Shown: positions 11,872 through 24,798, counted from the stretch's first letter. The stretch: DNA of 64,000 bases from Tilletiaria anomala UBC 951 (GCF_000711695.1 NW_013547017.1:186001-250000), one strand, 5' to 3'. Made by a program: numbers and translations. The notes: generated by a model not told the origin, from the letters alone.

Positions 11872-13136
11872 ATGCCCAACTCAAACGAGGCCAAGGAGGA
11901 CGTTCAGTACAACGGCGTCGCCATCCAGCGCACTGTCACCCGTGAGTACGCCTTTCCTTGCGCCTCGTAGCGGAGCGTAGATGTCAGGGTGATGGTCATC
12001 TCATCCTGACCAGTCCAGAGAGTACGCACGATCTCTCGCGATCCACATGGTGGAGACCACACCTGGAAAGGCCATATTTGACATTTTTGGCTGGACAGCG
12101 CTGGAGGTATTTCGCAAACTGCTTGCCCATGCGAAGAGCCGCATAATTTGGGCCGGTTTGAATTGCATTGCGTCATCTTCCCGGACAGGGTGGACCAAGC
12201 ATAGAAGAAGCTGACAAACAATCCGCATTATGACCTTTCGGCCCACTGAACGGCGCCGTACAGCTGGCGGCCACCCGCAGGACACCTCGCAGCCGGCATT
12301 CCCGGTGTACCACCGCAAATTTGCCAACCCGGCACCGCTGGGTCTGTTCAGCTTTGCAGCGACGACATGGGTGCTGTCCATGTTCAACGTCTCTGCGCGC
12401 GGCATCACCCACCCAGAGCTGGTCGTTTCGCTCGCAGTCGCGTACGGAGGCACCGCCCAGTTCGTCGCTGGCATATGGGAGTTTGCTGCCGGTAACACTT
12501 TTGGTGAGTGACGGGATGCGAGCCCATTGGCGTTCAGCAAGCACAGACAGCCGAGCTGATTTTTCAATACGCTTTCTTTGCGTCCAATCTGTGCTAGGCG
12601 CAACCGCTTTCTGCTCGTACGGCGCCTTCTGGTGGTCGTTCGCCATCATCTTCATTCCGTGGTTCAACATTCAGGCTAATGTCAAGGGTGCCGAACTCGA
12701 GAGCGCTGTGAGCTGTTCTATCTTTGCAACCTGCTGACCTTATGCTGAATTTTTCTGCTCGCCGCTTCTTGCAGCTTGGCATCTACCTCGCTGCATGGTT
12801 CATCTTCACGTGAGTGATTCTTTTTTTCGCAACTGGATATCTTCGTTGCTGATTCTAGATTCTCTGGGCTTATCTGCTTCTACCCGCAGCTTCATCATGC
12901 TCATGGCCTCCTTGCGATCCTCTATCGGCCTCATCGTCCTCTTTTTCCTGCTGGACATTACATTCCTTCTCCTCGTCGCCTTCTACTTCTCTGGCAAGGC
13001 CCACCTCCAGACTGCAGGCGGCGTCTTTGGTATCGCCACTGCCGCCGTCGCATGGTACGTCGGCGCCGCTGGCCTTCTTTCGCCTGAGACGGCGCTCTTC
13101 ACGCTGCCGGTTGGTGACCTGTCCCGCAAAGATTAA
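11872..13136 (+). CDS. GPR1/FUN34/YaaH (AceTr) family acetate/succinate channel
   Basis: Model: join(11872..11941, 12264..12503, 12598..12707, 12775..12809, 12890..13136), 233 aa; every junction is GT-AG and in phase. The family moves acetate, and sometimes succinate or ammonium, across the plasma membrane (yeast Ady2/Ato1, Yarrowia Gpr1). The signature NPAPLGLFSFAATTW opens the first membrane helix; the family motif NP[AV]PLGL, located near residue 45, forms part of the pore. Six hydrophobic helices follow, with FWWSFAIIFIPWF and the final AAGLLSPETALFTLPVGDL tail typical of the family. The cytosolic N-terminus of about 40 residues is polar. The first intron is 322 bases, long for this window, and could carry regulatory sequence. 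A TATA box and a pyrimidine-rich leader suggest strong, inducible expression. Confidence 0.93.
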
Positions 13137-13747
13137 GCTAGTTTAGCGAGCGGAAAGATCGACTTCGCTCCATGCTGTTTGGATTCTAAGCTGTTGACTC
13201 TCCTTGTCACCCTGTAAATTCTAAAGCGGAGAGAATCAACACTCACGCGCGTACACAATCGTTCGGCGGTCTGGCTCGCACGCTCGACATTCTATCACTC
13301 CGTGTTGACTTCGTCACTTCGCCTTTTGTAAATAGAGAAAGTTCAATATACCAAACGTCGCACAAACGACGCCAATTGCAAATGCACACGTGCGAAGGGA
13401 CTTTCACCAACCCTCCTGGGGTGACCCTGTCCTTTATACTTGGCGCTTGCGCCCTCAGAATGTGTTTCAAACGGTGCCTCCGTGAGTGTGGTGTCTTCAC
13501 ACGATGCGGAAAAGAAGAGAGCATAGCATTTGAGAAAGATCATTCCATTGCGATCCGGAGACCATTTGCTGGCTGGTGTGCATTTGTCAAAAGTTTAGGA
13601 TGCTGACGATATTGCGTGGGTATCTGAAGTCCCATGGAACAACTCCAGGAAGAATCCAAAGGTGGAAAGGTGGAAACAAAGTGTACTACGCGAGATAGGG
13701 CGCGGCAAGGGTATCTATCTGTTCATATTCTTGTGCTGCTACTTTCA
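13137..13747. other. 3' intergenic region between convergent genes
   Basis: The acetate channel (+) and the ankyrin protein (-) converge on this stretch. Short frames only; nothing recognised. Confidence 0.45.
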
Positions 13748-16700
13748 TCATTGCTGTTGCTGTTCTTTTTTTCCGAAGAGAGTGCGCACAAACTTGCGTT
13801 TCGTTTTTGCACCAATACTGTTGCTGCTGTTGTTGCCCTGGCTGTGATCCGGAAGGGACGCTTCGACAGCGCTGATGAACGAGGAGAAAGGCCCAGCGGC
13901 GGTTGAGCTGAGGCTGGTGGACGTCGTCATTGGGCTTGCCGTACTGTTGATAGCGTAGCCGCCGTAAACGAGGTCATCTCGCGAATACATAGGGCCAAAG
14001 CCGAGTCCGAGACCATTTTTGCCTCCGTCGGGGTATGCGCCGGACGAAGCGACACTGGCTCCGCTCGACGAGTTGCTTTGCAGCGAGCGCATGAATTCAT
14101 CTCGACTGGAAGGACGCCGGCTCGTGCGTCCTCCGCGTTCATTGCTTAAAGAGTCCATATCTGGAGGCAAGGAGTCGCTGTAGCGGTGCGTGCTCCGTGC
14201 AGGCGAATCTACTTTGGGCGCCGTACGCTGGCTTAGCATATCCGAATTGTGCATGGGGGCCACAGTGTCGTTGCCCATCGACCCGCTGGCTCCTGCACGC
14301 CTCGGGGTGTCATCCGAGGCTCGACTGAACACAGGAGTTGAGTTCACAGGTCGATGGAGCGCAGTGACCATTGGTCCGTCGAAAAACGCAGTGTCGGTCA
14401 CCTTTCGGTAGTCTGTTACGGTACGTCGAGTCGGAAGGACCGGCGACGTCTTGGCGTGCGGAATGCCTCCCTGGCGATATGTGCTCACAAGAGACAATTC
14501 GAATGGCGGATAACGACGTTCGGCTGATAGGCGACTTGAAGGATCTGAAAAGTCGACAAGTTTCAGCAACTCAATCACACCCATATGTCAAAGCGCCTGC
14601 CTCACCAATAAACAGCTCCTTCAAACCATCTTTTGGGGATCTTGCAGAGCGGTTCACCGCCTCGGCAGCTGAGGTAGAGCGCGGCAAAAATGGCAGGGAC
14701 TGACCTTGTCGCATGAGTGATTCCTCGTTGCTCCACGCTCTCGGCCGACTAGCGCTAGCCCGGCCTCCACTACCACCCTGAGATCCAAATGTCCCTGTCG
14801 ATCCGGGGGCGATGCTGCGCATAGCGGAGATGTTGTTCTGCGCGCGATCCTCGCTGACGCTGGGCAGCAAGCCAGGCTGCTGTGCAGTTAGCGCTCGCTG
14901 CAAAGCCTTGTCCGATGCCTTCAGCTGCTGCTGCTGCTGCTGTTGCTGTTGCTGCTGCATTCGCTCCCTTGCCAGCGCTTCACCATACGCAGCGAGCTGT
15001 TCTGCAAGCGAGATCTTCTGCCCGTCCTTGACGAGCGTCGTCGAGCCGTTCTCCTCTACATTCCGCATGATCGCCTGCGCGTGTTCCGCAGCAGACGCGC
15101 TCCCAGCAGCATTCATCGACCGGAGAGAGGCGTTGGATGCCTTGTTGCTCATGCTCGTGCTAGCACTGCTGCCAGCCGCCGAGTTGGACCGTGCCTGCCG
15201 GACGCCGCCAGAACCGATCGATCGCGTGTCGTCGCTGAAAAAAGGCAGGGCCCGCGTACGCGGTGAGAAGTGCGGAGAACCGTGCGCATATGCCGGGTCA
15301 TGTGCGAAGGTGCTGCATCCGTTGCCGCCGGCAGCTGTGGAGGTGTGCGCCGGCAGTGGCGCCAGTGCCGAACTTACGCTTGCGCTGGACATGCTGCTGG
15401 CCGAATCCTTGCGCATAACCCTGGGCAAACCGGCAGAATGCAAGAGGGGACTGCCTGGATTCGAAGGGGACTTGGATGCGGCGCGGATACCCCGCTGGGT
15501 CAACTTGGGGTCCGCTTCCGCTATTTCGGAAGAGGGAAGCGCTCCGTACTGCTGCTGCTGCTGCTGCTGAGAATTGAGCAAGAATGGCTTGCGATCGGCA
15601 CTGGCAGAACTGAGTGCCCTTCTGCGCAAGATCGCACCTATCTCTATAGTACTGAGGCTGCGTTCATGCGACACACCTTGGCTCGGCGATGCAGTGGAGA
15701 CGGATCCCTGCCGCGGACGCGCGGCGATAGTAGACGTGATACTTTGCTGATTGTACAGGCCCGACGCTGACGAAGAGGGCGGAGCTGCTAAGCGTGCCGA
15801 AGCTGGTGCGTCCTGGATTGCGGAGGATGGAGAAGGTAGGGGAGGAAGGGGAGTGCTTGCATCGAAGGGTGGGGTGCACATTTCGATGGCCGCTAAAGCG
15901 ACCGGTGGCATGTAGACGTTCGGAACTTTAGGAATGTGGAAAGCTGTCTGGGAGTAAGGCGCCGAAAATGCCTTGGTATTCTTGAGTTGCTGCTCTGCAT
16001 GGAAAAGACGATGTGCCAACTGCGGCGGCACACGACTGGGCAACAGCTCCGTTGCGCTGCTGGTGGTGGATGTGCCGGTCGCCTTGCGGATTAACTGCCC
16101 GATACTCCGCTTGCCCGCTGGCCTTTGCAGCGACTGGCCGGGAGTGTCGGAATCTGCATCCTTACCACCAGCGGCGCTGCCATTCGCCATGCGCACCCCT
16201 GCGCTGCCCATTCCTCCTGACGAGGACCCTGCGCCGGGGCCAGCAGAATCAGAGGAGAGCATCTCGATCAGATCGACACCTCTGCTTGACGCGCCGCCGC
16301 TAGCAAAGACGCTGCCCTGGTTGCCGTGGCTGCTGCCGCCGCCGCTGCTCATCGAGTGCGACGGATGCATCTGAGTGGTCGATGACGCTGCCGCTGAGGA
16401 GTACGAGGAGGCAGAGCAGGATGACGACGACGACGACGCCGCCGCCGCAAGGTTCAGTGCGCTGCGTAGCGCTTGACCGGGGTGGTCCGCACGCTCAAAG
16501 ATGGAAGGCAGCGACGGCCGGCGCTGGATGCTGCTGCCTGGGCCTGGCGTCGAGCTATATCCTGTGCCTGAAGCCGATCCTGCCGCACCAAATCCAGATC
16601 CAGGCCCGAGCATCCCAACCGATACGGCCGTTGCTGCAGGAGTCGTCTTGAACGTCGCAAAGCCCATGTCCGCAGGGTCGCTCGGGCTACTCAGGGCTGG

Positions 16701-18122
16701 ACTGACGCTTCGCATTGGTCCGGAGCCCGAGCCTACGCCGGAGCCGCAACCAGCGGCTGCAGCTGCGCCTGCCACGAGGGCAGGGTCCGGAGCCGGCGCG
16801 TGGGCGCGGTACTTGACGCAAGGCACCGGTGGGATGCCATTTGCGCTCGAAGGCTGAGTTGTAGATCCAGAAGCGGTGGCACTGGACTTGAGATTAGGAT
16901 GCGAGCTGGTCTTGAACATCTTGCTAGCGGCTGCCGCAGACGAGGTAGTAGCGTTGGGATGTCCATGCATGTTGCTGTTGCTGTTGCTCGCCTTGCGATT
17001 GAACAACGACTGCTTGACGCCCGCAGCGGCGGAGGAGAGCTGGTCAAAGGATCGCTGTGTGCGCAGCGACATGGAAGAACTGGGGTTACCTGCGACATTG
17101 TTTCCACCTCCTATCCCTGCCCCTCCACCGCCGCTGCTCGACGCTCCCGAGTCCCCCCTCGAGCGGCCGCTCCAGCCGCCGCTACCGTTGAGCCCGGACA
17201 AGGATGCCGGCTTCGTGAGCGCAGGCGGGAGATGCTGCCTGCTACTAGCAGTGATGTTGGTGTTGGTGTTGCTGTTGCTGAGACCAGCAGCGGCACTGCG
17301 CAGGAGCAGGACGCAGTCATCGTGGTGGTTGCCAAGTGCGAGCGCTTCGGGTGTGTTACCCTCTCTGTCCGTCACGTCCGGCTGCGCGCCGCTGTCGAGC
17401 AGGATGCGGAGGACGCCCTCGTGCCCGTTAGCGGCTGCGAAGTGCAGCGGTGTGGAGCCCTCGGTGCCCAATCCGGCGCCCGTAGTTGCTCCGGACGCAG
17501 ATGAGCCTGCGATGCCCGACCCGCTGAAAGCCAGCGCGCTACCGCCGCCGCCGCCACCTACTCCTCCGCCGCTACCGCTGCCGGCCGACTGAGAAGGCTT
17601 GACCTTGATCCGGGGTGCGTTAGGGTCTGCGCCGTACGCAAGCAGCAGACGGACCGCCGCCTCGCTCCCGCCGGAAGAGGCGGCATGCAAGGGAACGATG
17701 CCGTTCAGGACCGACGCGACGGACTGGCCGTGGTCGAACGCGAACTTGATGAGGCCGACGTTGCCCGTCGCGGCGGCGCTGTGCATGCCGAGGCTCAGCA
17801 ATGTGTTCGGCGCGGTGTGTTCGTGACTGCCGCCCCCGAGAAGGATAAAGGAACTGGCGCCGGCGGCCGCTCCTGATCCTCCGGCGGCGCCCCCCGCTGA
17901 TGTGCCCACGGACGTGTTCGAAGAAGCGGTGACTAATGAAAAATTGCTGCTGACGCTGCTGGACGAGATGACGCCAGCGTTGACAAGGCTGCTGAGCGCA
18001 ATGCTTGCTGAGCTCACTGCATTCCGGTCGCTCCCTCCGCCGCTGCCGCTGGTATTGCCCAACCCTTGACCTTGGCCGGCGCCGCTGCGAAAGGGGCTCT
18101 TGGAAGCAGCGTGCCGCAGCAT
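13748..18122 (-). CDS. Large ankyrin-repeat protein with extensive low-complexity regions
   Basis: Model: complement(join(13748..14544, 14606..18122)), 1437 aa, with one 61-base intron (GTGAGG...TTTCAG) in phase. Residues 1-105 are Ser/Gly/Ala-rich. Ankyrin units lie at about 107-175 (VPLHAASSGGSEAAVRLLL) and, after a poly-Gly spacer, at about 221-277 (STPLHFAAANGHEGVLRILL). The remaining 1100 or so residues are mostly disordered, rich in Ser, Ala, Gly and Gln, and contain a conserved-looking island around residue 740 (VPNVYMPPVALAAIEMCTPPF). Gln runs are encoded near 14925-14959 and 15548-15567, and the protein ends in KKEQQQQ. No catalytic domain is visible; a scaffold or regulatory role is likely but unproven. 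Several long opposite-strand frames here are shadows of the CAG/GGC-rich codons. The start is the first ATG of the frame. Confidence 0.85.
14925..14959. repeat. CTG/CAG trinucleotide repeat (poly-Gln in the ankyrin protein)
   Basis: Eleven or so consecutive CTG/TTG triplets on the plus strand encode an uninterrupted Gln run in the ankyrin protein. Imperfect units (TTG among CTG) should make it more stable than a pure repeat. Length variation between isolates is plausible. Confidence 0.85.
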
Positions 18123-20034
18123 AGCGGGTGAGCCGACTCTGCGCCAAGCTTTATGTGATTTCCTTGTAGCGAGGAGCGGGACCGAAGCGTTGCACTCTCA
18201 TGAAGCTGCGTGCATCTCCTGCCCCTCCAGTGCTGGTTGGGACAGTGTTGATAACGATGATGCTGATGCTGATGCTGCCACCCGCCTATGCTGGGCTTGT
18301 GGGGTGTGCGAGCTGCTGGCTGCTGATTCGACAGTGATGCCGCGCGCTCGCGGCTGTACGTGACATTCGTCTTAGGCGCGTCGCCGGCTGGACGCGGACG
18401 ACGAGGATGGACGAGGCAAGGAGAAAGGTGGAGATGACAAGGATGTCATCGGGCGGGGAGGGTTGAGCAGGTTTTCGTCCTTTCTTACGCAGGTGTGCCT
18501 GTATCACACACCTGGAGGTGCACGTGTAGGGCGTGTACGTATGTACAGTACAGTAATAGGGCAATCCGCCTGTGAAACCTTATCCATCCCACTGCCCGCC
18601 CAGCGTCGCATCAACTATTTTGTGCGCTACGCTACGTCTAGAACAATTTGGAAAGCTCTGAGGGCTGAGAGTCTAGCCCCAAAAGGAGCCAATCACACCG
18701 CATTCCAGAATCGCACGCCACAGCAGCTTTGGATCTCCATCTCTCTCCCGCCGTCGTTCTCACTCAGGCAGAAGGCGTCAATGACATAACGAGCACCCGC
18801 AAGGAAGGGGGGAGGATGCACTGAGCCATTCGCAAGCACATACACCAGTAAAAAGTCGTTTTGGCTTGGTCTGACAAAGCGAAATCTCAACTCATTCAAA
18901 CAAAGAGAAGACCTAGACCCCAGGTCTGTGGCCCGAAACTCCGGAATTGGAAACCCCTCGCACAGTGTATATATAGCTTTCGGAAGTTGGACGGGCTTTG
19001 CTAATTGCTCATCATCTGCTCCGCTCCCAATCTCGCACCACGCCCGATTTTGGGCTTTTCCACACGGGGTTTGGCCTTGAAGGCCGGCCTTGCACCTTGC
19101 TCATCTCATCAACAGCGCAAATCACACAAAGTCGTGTACAATTGTTGAAAGTATCAAAGATCAAATATATATAATATAGATGTACCTGAAATAGGAGTCG
19201 GCAATCTTGTGATTACAGTGTGAGCCATGAACTTGTACCATGCGCAGAGAGGCGGGCCACTTGTGAGAGACGGGACCCATGTGGATGGATGGACCAATGT
19301 TCTAGGGTTAGGACATAGCTCCCACCTGGAGCACGTGCGTCATGGGGTTGTCCAAAGGCTCGGCGCTGTGACGTGGAGCACTCTTGCGAGCCCTGACCTG
19401 TGTGAGATCCAGTTGAACGCGATGCGGGCCGCCGCAGCAATGAGAGAGTCAAGTCTGGCACCAGATTTTATTCCTAACAGGGGCAGCCACAGAGAAGCAC
19501 ATGGCCTGGGACCGTGCACGAGCGAGTGTGAGAGACCGAGACAGACTAGACCAGACCAGACCAGCCTGGCTAGCCCCAAGGAAAGGGTCCCGCTCCACTC
19601 ATGGAACCAGTGATGCACACGGTGACCAGATGCACCACCTCGCTCTCACATCCTCCCCCCATCGTTGGCAGGCAGGGTGCTATGTACTATAATACACGGA
19701 ACACGGACAGGCGCAGCTCTCTGCGTGATTCGTCCATGTCTCTGCCAGGGTGGGCGACTCCGAGTGGCCGTCGGTGAGCACGCTGAGCCAGCGACAGTCT
19801 TGGCGTGACCCACACCCACGCACCCACTGGGCACGGTCCTGCTTCTGCTGATCATTACTGCTACCACCAACACAGCGATACGCGTCGACGAGTAGCCTAT
19901 CTATCCGCTTGTGTCCGCCCTCCCCTTGACCATCTCCGCTCGACAGCGGGTGATCAGCCGAGTGCATTTCGGCGGCGATCGACGCTGTCCGGACGCCTGT
20001 GCAACGCCAGCCATCATCGGAGCGCTGCGCGAAG
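18123..20034. other. Divergent intergenic region between the ankyrin protein and the kinase
   Basis: About 1.9 kb without a recognisable gene. It contains TATATATA at 18968-18975, an AT-rich patch near 19155-19180, and a GACCAGACCAGACCAG short tandem near 19549-19564. GAT/GCT-like triplets near 18252-18280 resemble a decaying microsatellite. Confidence 0.4.
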
Positions 20035-22522
20035 ATGCCTAACAGCGCAGCCGGCTCCAGCAAGGGCGGCGACAGCGGCGCGTCTAGCCGCCGCAGCTCG
20101 CCCATCCTCCGACCCGTCGGAAGCAATGCAAGCACTGGCGCTTCCACGCCGTCCTTATCGTCTTCTCCCGATGGGAAACCTTCACATCCGGGGGCCAGCA
20201 AAAATGCCAAGGACGCCCAAGCCAGTGGATCTGGCTCGCGGCGAAGTTCCGGCGCTTCGACTCCGCCGCAAACACGGAATGCCTCCTCCGCGGCGGTAGT
20301 GCCGGGGGGCAGCGGCACGCTCTTACGCGTTGGGTCCAAGCGCAACAGCGCAGCGGCCGTATTGCGCAACGCCGCGCACATCGGCTCCGTCGTCGATGAC
20401 TGGCCGATGTACAGCTCGCAGCCCGCCGATTACATCCTAGGCGACGTCATCGGATTCGGCGCATCGAGCGTCGTCTACCAGGCGGCCTTCCTGCCGCTCG
20501 GCAGTCGCGCGTGTGCAGTAAAGGTCGTGGATCTCGAAGCATTTAGCGGGGACACCGAGGTGCTGCGCAGGGAGACGCAGCTGATGAGCTTGAGCAAGCA
20601 CCCCAACGTGCTCCGTGTCAGAGGATGCTGGGTCGACGGGACCAAGCTGCACATCGCGACGCGGCTGATGAGCAGCGGCAGCATGCTCGATATCATGCGC
20701 TTCTCCTATCCTGACGGCTTTGACGAGGCCGTCATCGCGACGGTGCTCAAGCAGGCGCTGGAAGGGCTCAATTATCTTCATGTTAATGGATGGCTGCATA
20801 GGTGCGTTGACCCCAGCGAAGATACTTCGTGTGCACGACAATCTGATATATATATATCTCTCTCCTCGCCCTCTTTTTGCAAATACTGCCGACAGAGATC
20901 TGAAGGCGGGCAACATGCTCGTCGACGAGGACGGCACTGTACTACTGGGCGACTTTGGCGTCGGCATTTTTCTCAACGAGCGGGCCGACGCCCCCGCCTC
21001 TGCTGCCGGCGGCGATGCGGCTTACACAGGAGGCGCGACCAAGTCCTTTGTCGGCACGCCGTGCTGGATGGCGCCGGAGGTGGTGGAGCGCAAGCACTAC
21101 GGCCACAAGGCAGATATCTGGTCCTTTGGCATCACTGCGCTCGAGCTAGCGCACGGGCGCGCGCCACACAGCCGCTTCGCGCCGGTCAAAGTGCTGATGA
21201 AGACGCTGCAGGACGAGCCGCCACAGCTGGACCGCACGGGCGGGCCGCACAGGTACAGCAAGGTGATGGAGGACTTTGTCAGGGTCTGCCTCCAGAAGGA
21301 CCCCAGCAAGCGGCCTTCGGCGGAGAAGCTGCTCGGGCACGCGTTCTTTAAGCAGGCCAAATCGAAAAAGCACCTCGTCACTGCTATCTTGTGTGAGTAG
21401 CATTGTCCAAGCGAGGCGCGCATTTGCTTCGTGCTCACCAGCTCATATCGCACCTCCACAGCCTGCCTGCCACCGCTGGTGGAACGGCAAGAACGACGGC
21501 GGAACATGTCAATCGTATCCCTGCGCAACCAGCAGTCGTGGGACTTTGGCAGCGGCAGCATGATTTATAGCACCAACGTCCCCGGGTCCAGCGCCAGCAG
21601 CTCGGGCTTCCTTTCAAAGCGCGGCTCGCAGATCCTCACGATGTCCACCGCGCCCGACACGCCGGATCCGTTCAAGAACTTCTCTGCGAGCATCGCTGCG
21701 CCACCCGTCTCTCCCGGCGGTAGCATGCGCTCCAAGATCATCAGCATCGACGGCGAGCACGCGATCGTCACGCCCAGCCGCGAGGCCGTCAAGTTCGAGA
21801 AGCTCGCAGAGCGCTTTCAGCACCCGGCCGCTTCTGCAGGGCCCTTGTCGCCATCGGGAAGCAGATTCATGGCCAGCGCGCGGGACCATAAGCGCTCCAT
21901 CGACTCGTTCAGCCGGCACCGTAAGTCCGTCTCATTCGACGGGGACGATGGAGACGTCGGCAGCGCCAGCGGCTCTGTTCCGATCACCGCAGCAGGGGAT
22001 AGCAGCAGCCTGCCCCTCCTCAGCAGCCCGGCGAAGGCGGGAAGCCTCCGCCTGCGCACTCTCGGCAAACATGGGCTCGAGGCCATCGGCGAGAAACGCA
22101 GTCCGCTCATCTTGCCCGCTGACGCCGCCAGCGACAACGGCAAGGGAACAGAGGGTGTGGGAGCGGTGCCGCACATGGATCTGGCTGAGCAGCGACAGCA
22201 GCAGCAGTCATCAGCTGCTGATACCAATGAGTCACCCATGCTTGCTCCGCTTGAGGCCGCGGCGGCGGCCGATGCACAAGACGCCAACCGTCCGTCGATG
22301 GGGATCACGCAGGTTTCAGATCAAGTGACGCTCTTCAAGGATGCTTCGCCGAAGATCAGCGCACTCGCCGTCCCGCTCGAGAGGGCACTGTCGTCGAGCC
22401 TCGCGGATACCCAGCCGGTGCAAGCGGCGCAAAAGACCCAGCGCTCGGCTTCGAGGGGCGCTGAGGACGGTGGTAGGAGGGAGTCGGTCCTTGGCAAGCT
22501 GTTCGGAAAAGTGAAGAAGTAG
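20035..22522 (+). CDS. STE20-family serine/threonine kinase, FRAY/OSR1-SPAK-like
   Basis: Model: join(20035..20801, 20896..21392, 21462..22522), 774 aa. Residues 1-130 are a Ser-rich, probably phosphorylated leader. The kinase domain runs from about 133 to 415: glycine loop GFGASSVV, AVK lysine at 163, HRDLKAGN rebuilt exactly across intron 1, DFGVGIF, and activation-segment end VGTPCWMAPE. The FGITALELAHGRAPH and CLQKDPSKRPSAEKLL blocks match the OSR1/SPAK/Fray subgroup of STE20 kinases better than PAKs, and no CRIB domain is present. The C-terminal 350 residues are low complexity and end in a short basic LGKLFGKVKK; I see no clear CCT (RFxV-binding) domain. Animal relatives control ion cotransporters under osmotic stress; the fungal role is not well known. 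The first ATG is at 20035; in-frame codons upstream lack an ATG. Confidence 0.9.
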
Positions 22523-22739
22523 TCGGGTCTTTATATTGGTCTGTGCGGAGTGCGGCGGACCCCGTACCACCCAGAGGTTGGTGCCATTCTTAATAGCAGA
22601 GGCGTGCGTCGTGTGTAGCATATCGCATCTCATTTCTCGACATACACCCCATTCCTCTGAGCACGCGTCATCTTCTGTTATGAATCTTTGACCAAGATCT
22701 CTTGTTCGGATCTAGTCCATCGCGTCGGAGGTCGTCTTT

Positions 22740-23081
22740 CTAATGCCTTCGCACACCTGAAACGGTGGTATATTCTGGAGGACGCAGCCGGACGATACAT
22801 CTAAAATGCGCTCTACGCGTCCGTTTCACTAAATTCATGCGCCGAAGATTCAACATCTTCTGTCGCCACTTCGTTCCTTTTGTCGTCCTGAATCTTGTGC
22901 CAAATGCGAACCAAGTACGAGCGCCTATAAGGAACAACCAAAGCAGCAAGAGTGCAAGCCCGAAGTAGAGATGCCATTTTAAAATTGCGGGAGTTGATGA
23001 AGACGAGGCAGCAAGCAAAGGCGAGGTCCAACCGCAATCAAGGATAGGCTCCTCTCGGGAAGTTGCCACTGCCGCACTCAT
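22740..23081 (-). CDS. Doubtful small single-pass membrane protein
   Basis: A 113-codon frame starts at an ATG and encodes a short polar leader, one strong hydrophobic helix at about residues 35-52 (LYFGLALLLLWLFLIG), and a basic tail. A second minus-strand frame over the same bases gives, after the helix, an acidic tail (KIQDDKRNEVATEDVESS) that looks more natural, so a frame change or a missed intron is possible. I know no family. It may be spurious. Confidence 0.3.
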   Translation of the reverse strand: MSAAVATSREEPILDCGWTSPLLAASSSSTPAILKWHLYFGLALLLLWLFLIGARTWFAFGTRFRTTKGTKWRQKMLNLRRMNLVKRTRRAHFRCIVRLRPPEYTTVSGVRRH

Positions 23082-24121
23082 CAGAATGCTGCGCCCCTGC
23101 CAAACATATTCTTCATCTAACGAGCTGTGGCACTTCCGACACTTCTACTCTGACCCAACCACTGCTACTGCATGCAGGATCCAAGACTTGAGCCTGCCTC
23201 CACGCGAGGGACGGCACGGTGAATCTACACCATTTCGTATTGAATGGCCGCGGACCGATCTCGGAAGAATGCTTCCGTGGCCGACGTGTTCTCCTGATTC
23301 AGAAAGCGAAAACTTCTCGATGACGGGTGACATTACTTAGCAGCCCCATGTCACATATAGCTGATGCCATGGCCGTCGCTTTCTAGCCGGCTGAGTACTC
23401 GCTCTGGAATGACTTGAAGGCAAGGGAAAAACACGTCCGGATCACAATCTTTGCCTTTCTGATACAACGATACGCGACATTCGTGGCTGTCCTCATTGCC
23501 ATCTCCCTGCTGTGAATCCTGATTCTTCTTGTGTGAGCATGTCAGTGGCGCCAAATCGACGTGTTACACCTATCCATCAGCTGGGGCGGCAGCATTCGTT
23601 GCCAGGCTCTCGTTTCCATCGTTTTTTCATTGGGTACGATATTCCCCACCTCCGCCACTGTAGTTTCGGAGAGCGCACGATCGCCACCTGTGACTACAGA
23701 GTTCCCTTACGTGTGTTGGTGTACGGCTGCATTCCCGGCGTCTCCGCAGGCTACAGCTACACTGCTTGCACTTGTGAGTCTGCCTGGTGGGCCAAGGGGA
23801 GCCGGACTTCTTGCTTCTGACGCGAAAGGAGCGGTCGCAAAGACCGTGCATACAACTCTGGCATCTCCCTGGACGGCGCTCAGTGCATGTTGATGAGGGA
23901 ACTTCGAAATGGCCCCAGGTCGGCAGCCGCACTACTGGTATGTGTGCAAGCTCGCCGAGCCCAAACGTCCACGGTCACGCGAAACATGACGTTTCTCCAC
24001 TCTCCTTCTCTTTCAGTCTCGCGTTTTTGACACCGTTGTGCTGATCCTGTGAGCTCTAGGTTCAACTACCGTCATAGACACGCCTCGAACGTCCGCGCTC
24101 GTTGTCGCGTGCTTCTACGGC

Positions 24122-24158
24122 CAGCACCCTGTGTCGCATCGTGCGCCACAGGGTGCTG
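24122..24158. repeat. Near-perfect 37-base hairpin
   Basis: Arms CAGCACCCTGTG and CACAGGGTGCTG are perfect 12-base complements. Inside them one T/C mismatch is followed by four further pairs (CGCA/TGCG) and a three-base TCG loop, giving 16 pairs of 17. It lies in a gene-poor stretch about 640 bases before the LRR gene and has no T tail. Confidence 0.8.
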
Positions 24159-24798
24159 AACGTGTGCCGAACAAGTAGGCATACTACGCGTACGTCTGCT
24201 TTGCCACAGTTGCCAGCGTTAACTTTACTCTTGCCATTCCGGCCCTAACCCTGAACGATCTAGTGGAAGCAGCTGCGCCCCTTGGCCCCAGCTTGCTATT
24301 ATCCCGCTGCTGCTGTCGAGGATGGTCTTTTGGGCTCTGAGAGATTGTTGGTGCGCCTGCGGCTTCAACTGACAGATCACTGGCAATGAATACTTTACCT
24401 TTGCACGATAATCATCGTTGACGGTGTCGCAAAGGTGGCTCTGATATCCGCGATGATGATGGCATCACAGCGATAGCAGTGTATGGCGGCGTTAGAGGCG
24501 ACAATGATGCCAAGCAATACGTACCGTGTCAGCCACCGTCAGCCGTCTTGGACAGTTAACATCTTAACCAAAGGCAACCCGCTAGCTGTCGTGCACACTA
24601 AATTAATGTAAATTTGGCTAAGGCGTCAAGAAGCCATGTAGCTAGCTTATATTATGATGCAGTTTCCAAGTGCGTCATCAGGTCATCATGTGACGAAATG
24701 TGAAGTCGATAAACCGCAAAAAACTCGAGAACCGCCATATTATATTCGTTTGACTTGTCCCTGGTCTCCGCGGCTTTAACGGACTCTCTAATTCCATC

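Larger units (their letters stand above)
22523..24798. other. Gene-poor stretch
   Basis: Apart from one doubtful small minus-strand frame and one hairpin (listed separately), this 2.3 kb shows only broken frames. Between about 23500 and 24560 several adjacent plus-strand frames look faintly protein-like (hydrophobic runs, frequent stops), which could be an old gene decayed past recognition. I could not assign a family. Confidence 0.35.

Noticed and set aside
14812-17592. Long plus-strand frames (up to 252 codons) opposite the ankyrin gene
   Set aside because: They consist of Cys, Ala and Leu runs mirroring CAG/GGC/AGC-rich codons of the minus-strand gene, with no domain; shadows.
20035-22522. 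Classification of the kinase as a PAK/Ste20 proper
   Set aside because: No CRIB or PH domain and the kinase blocks fit the FRAY/OSR1 subgroup better.
23500-24560. Possible transporter remnant from hydrophobic short plus-strand frames
   Set aside because: No run of residues matched a family pattern well enough, so it is described only as a gene-poor stretch.
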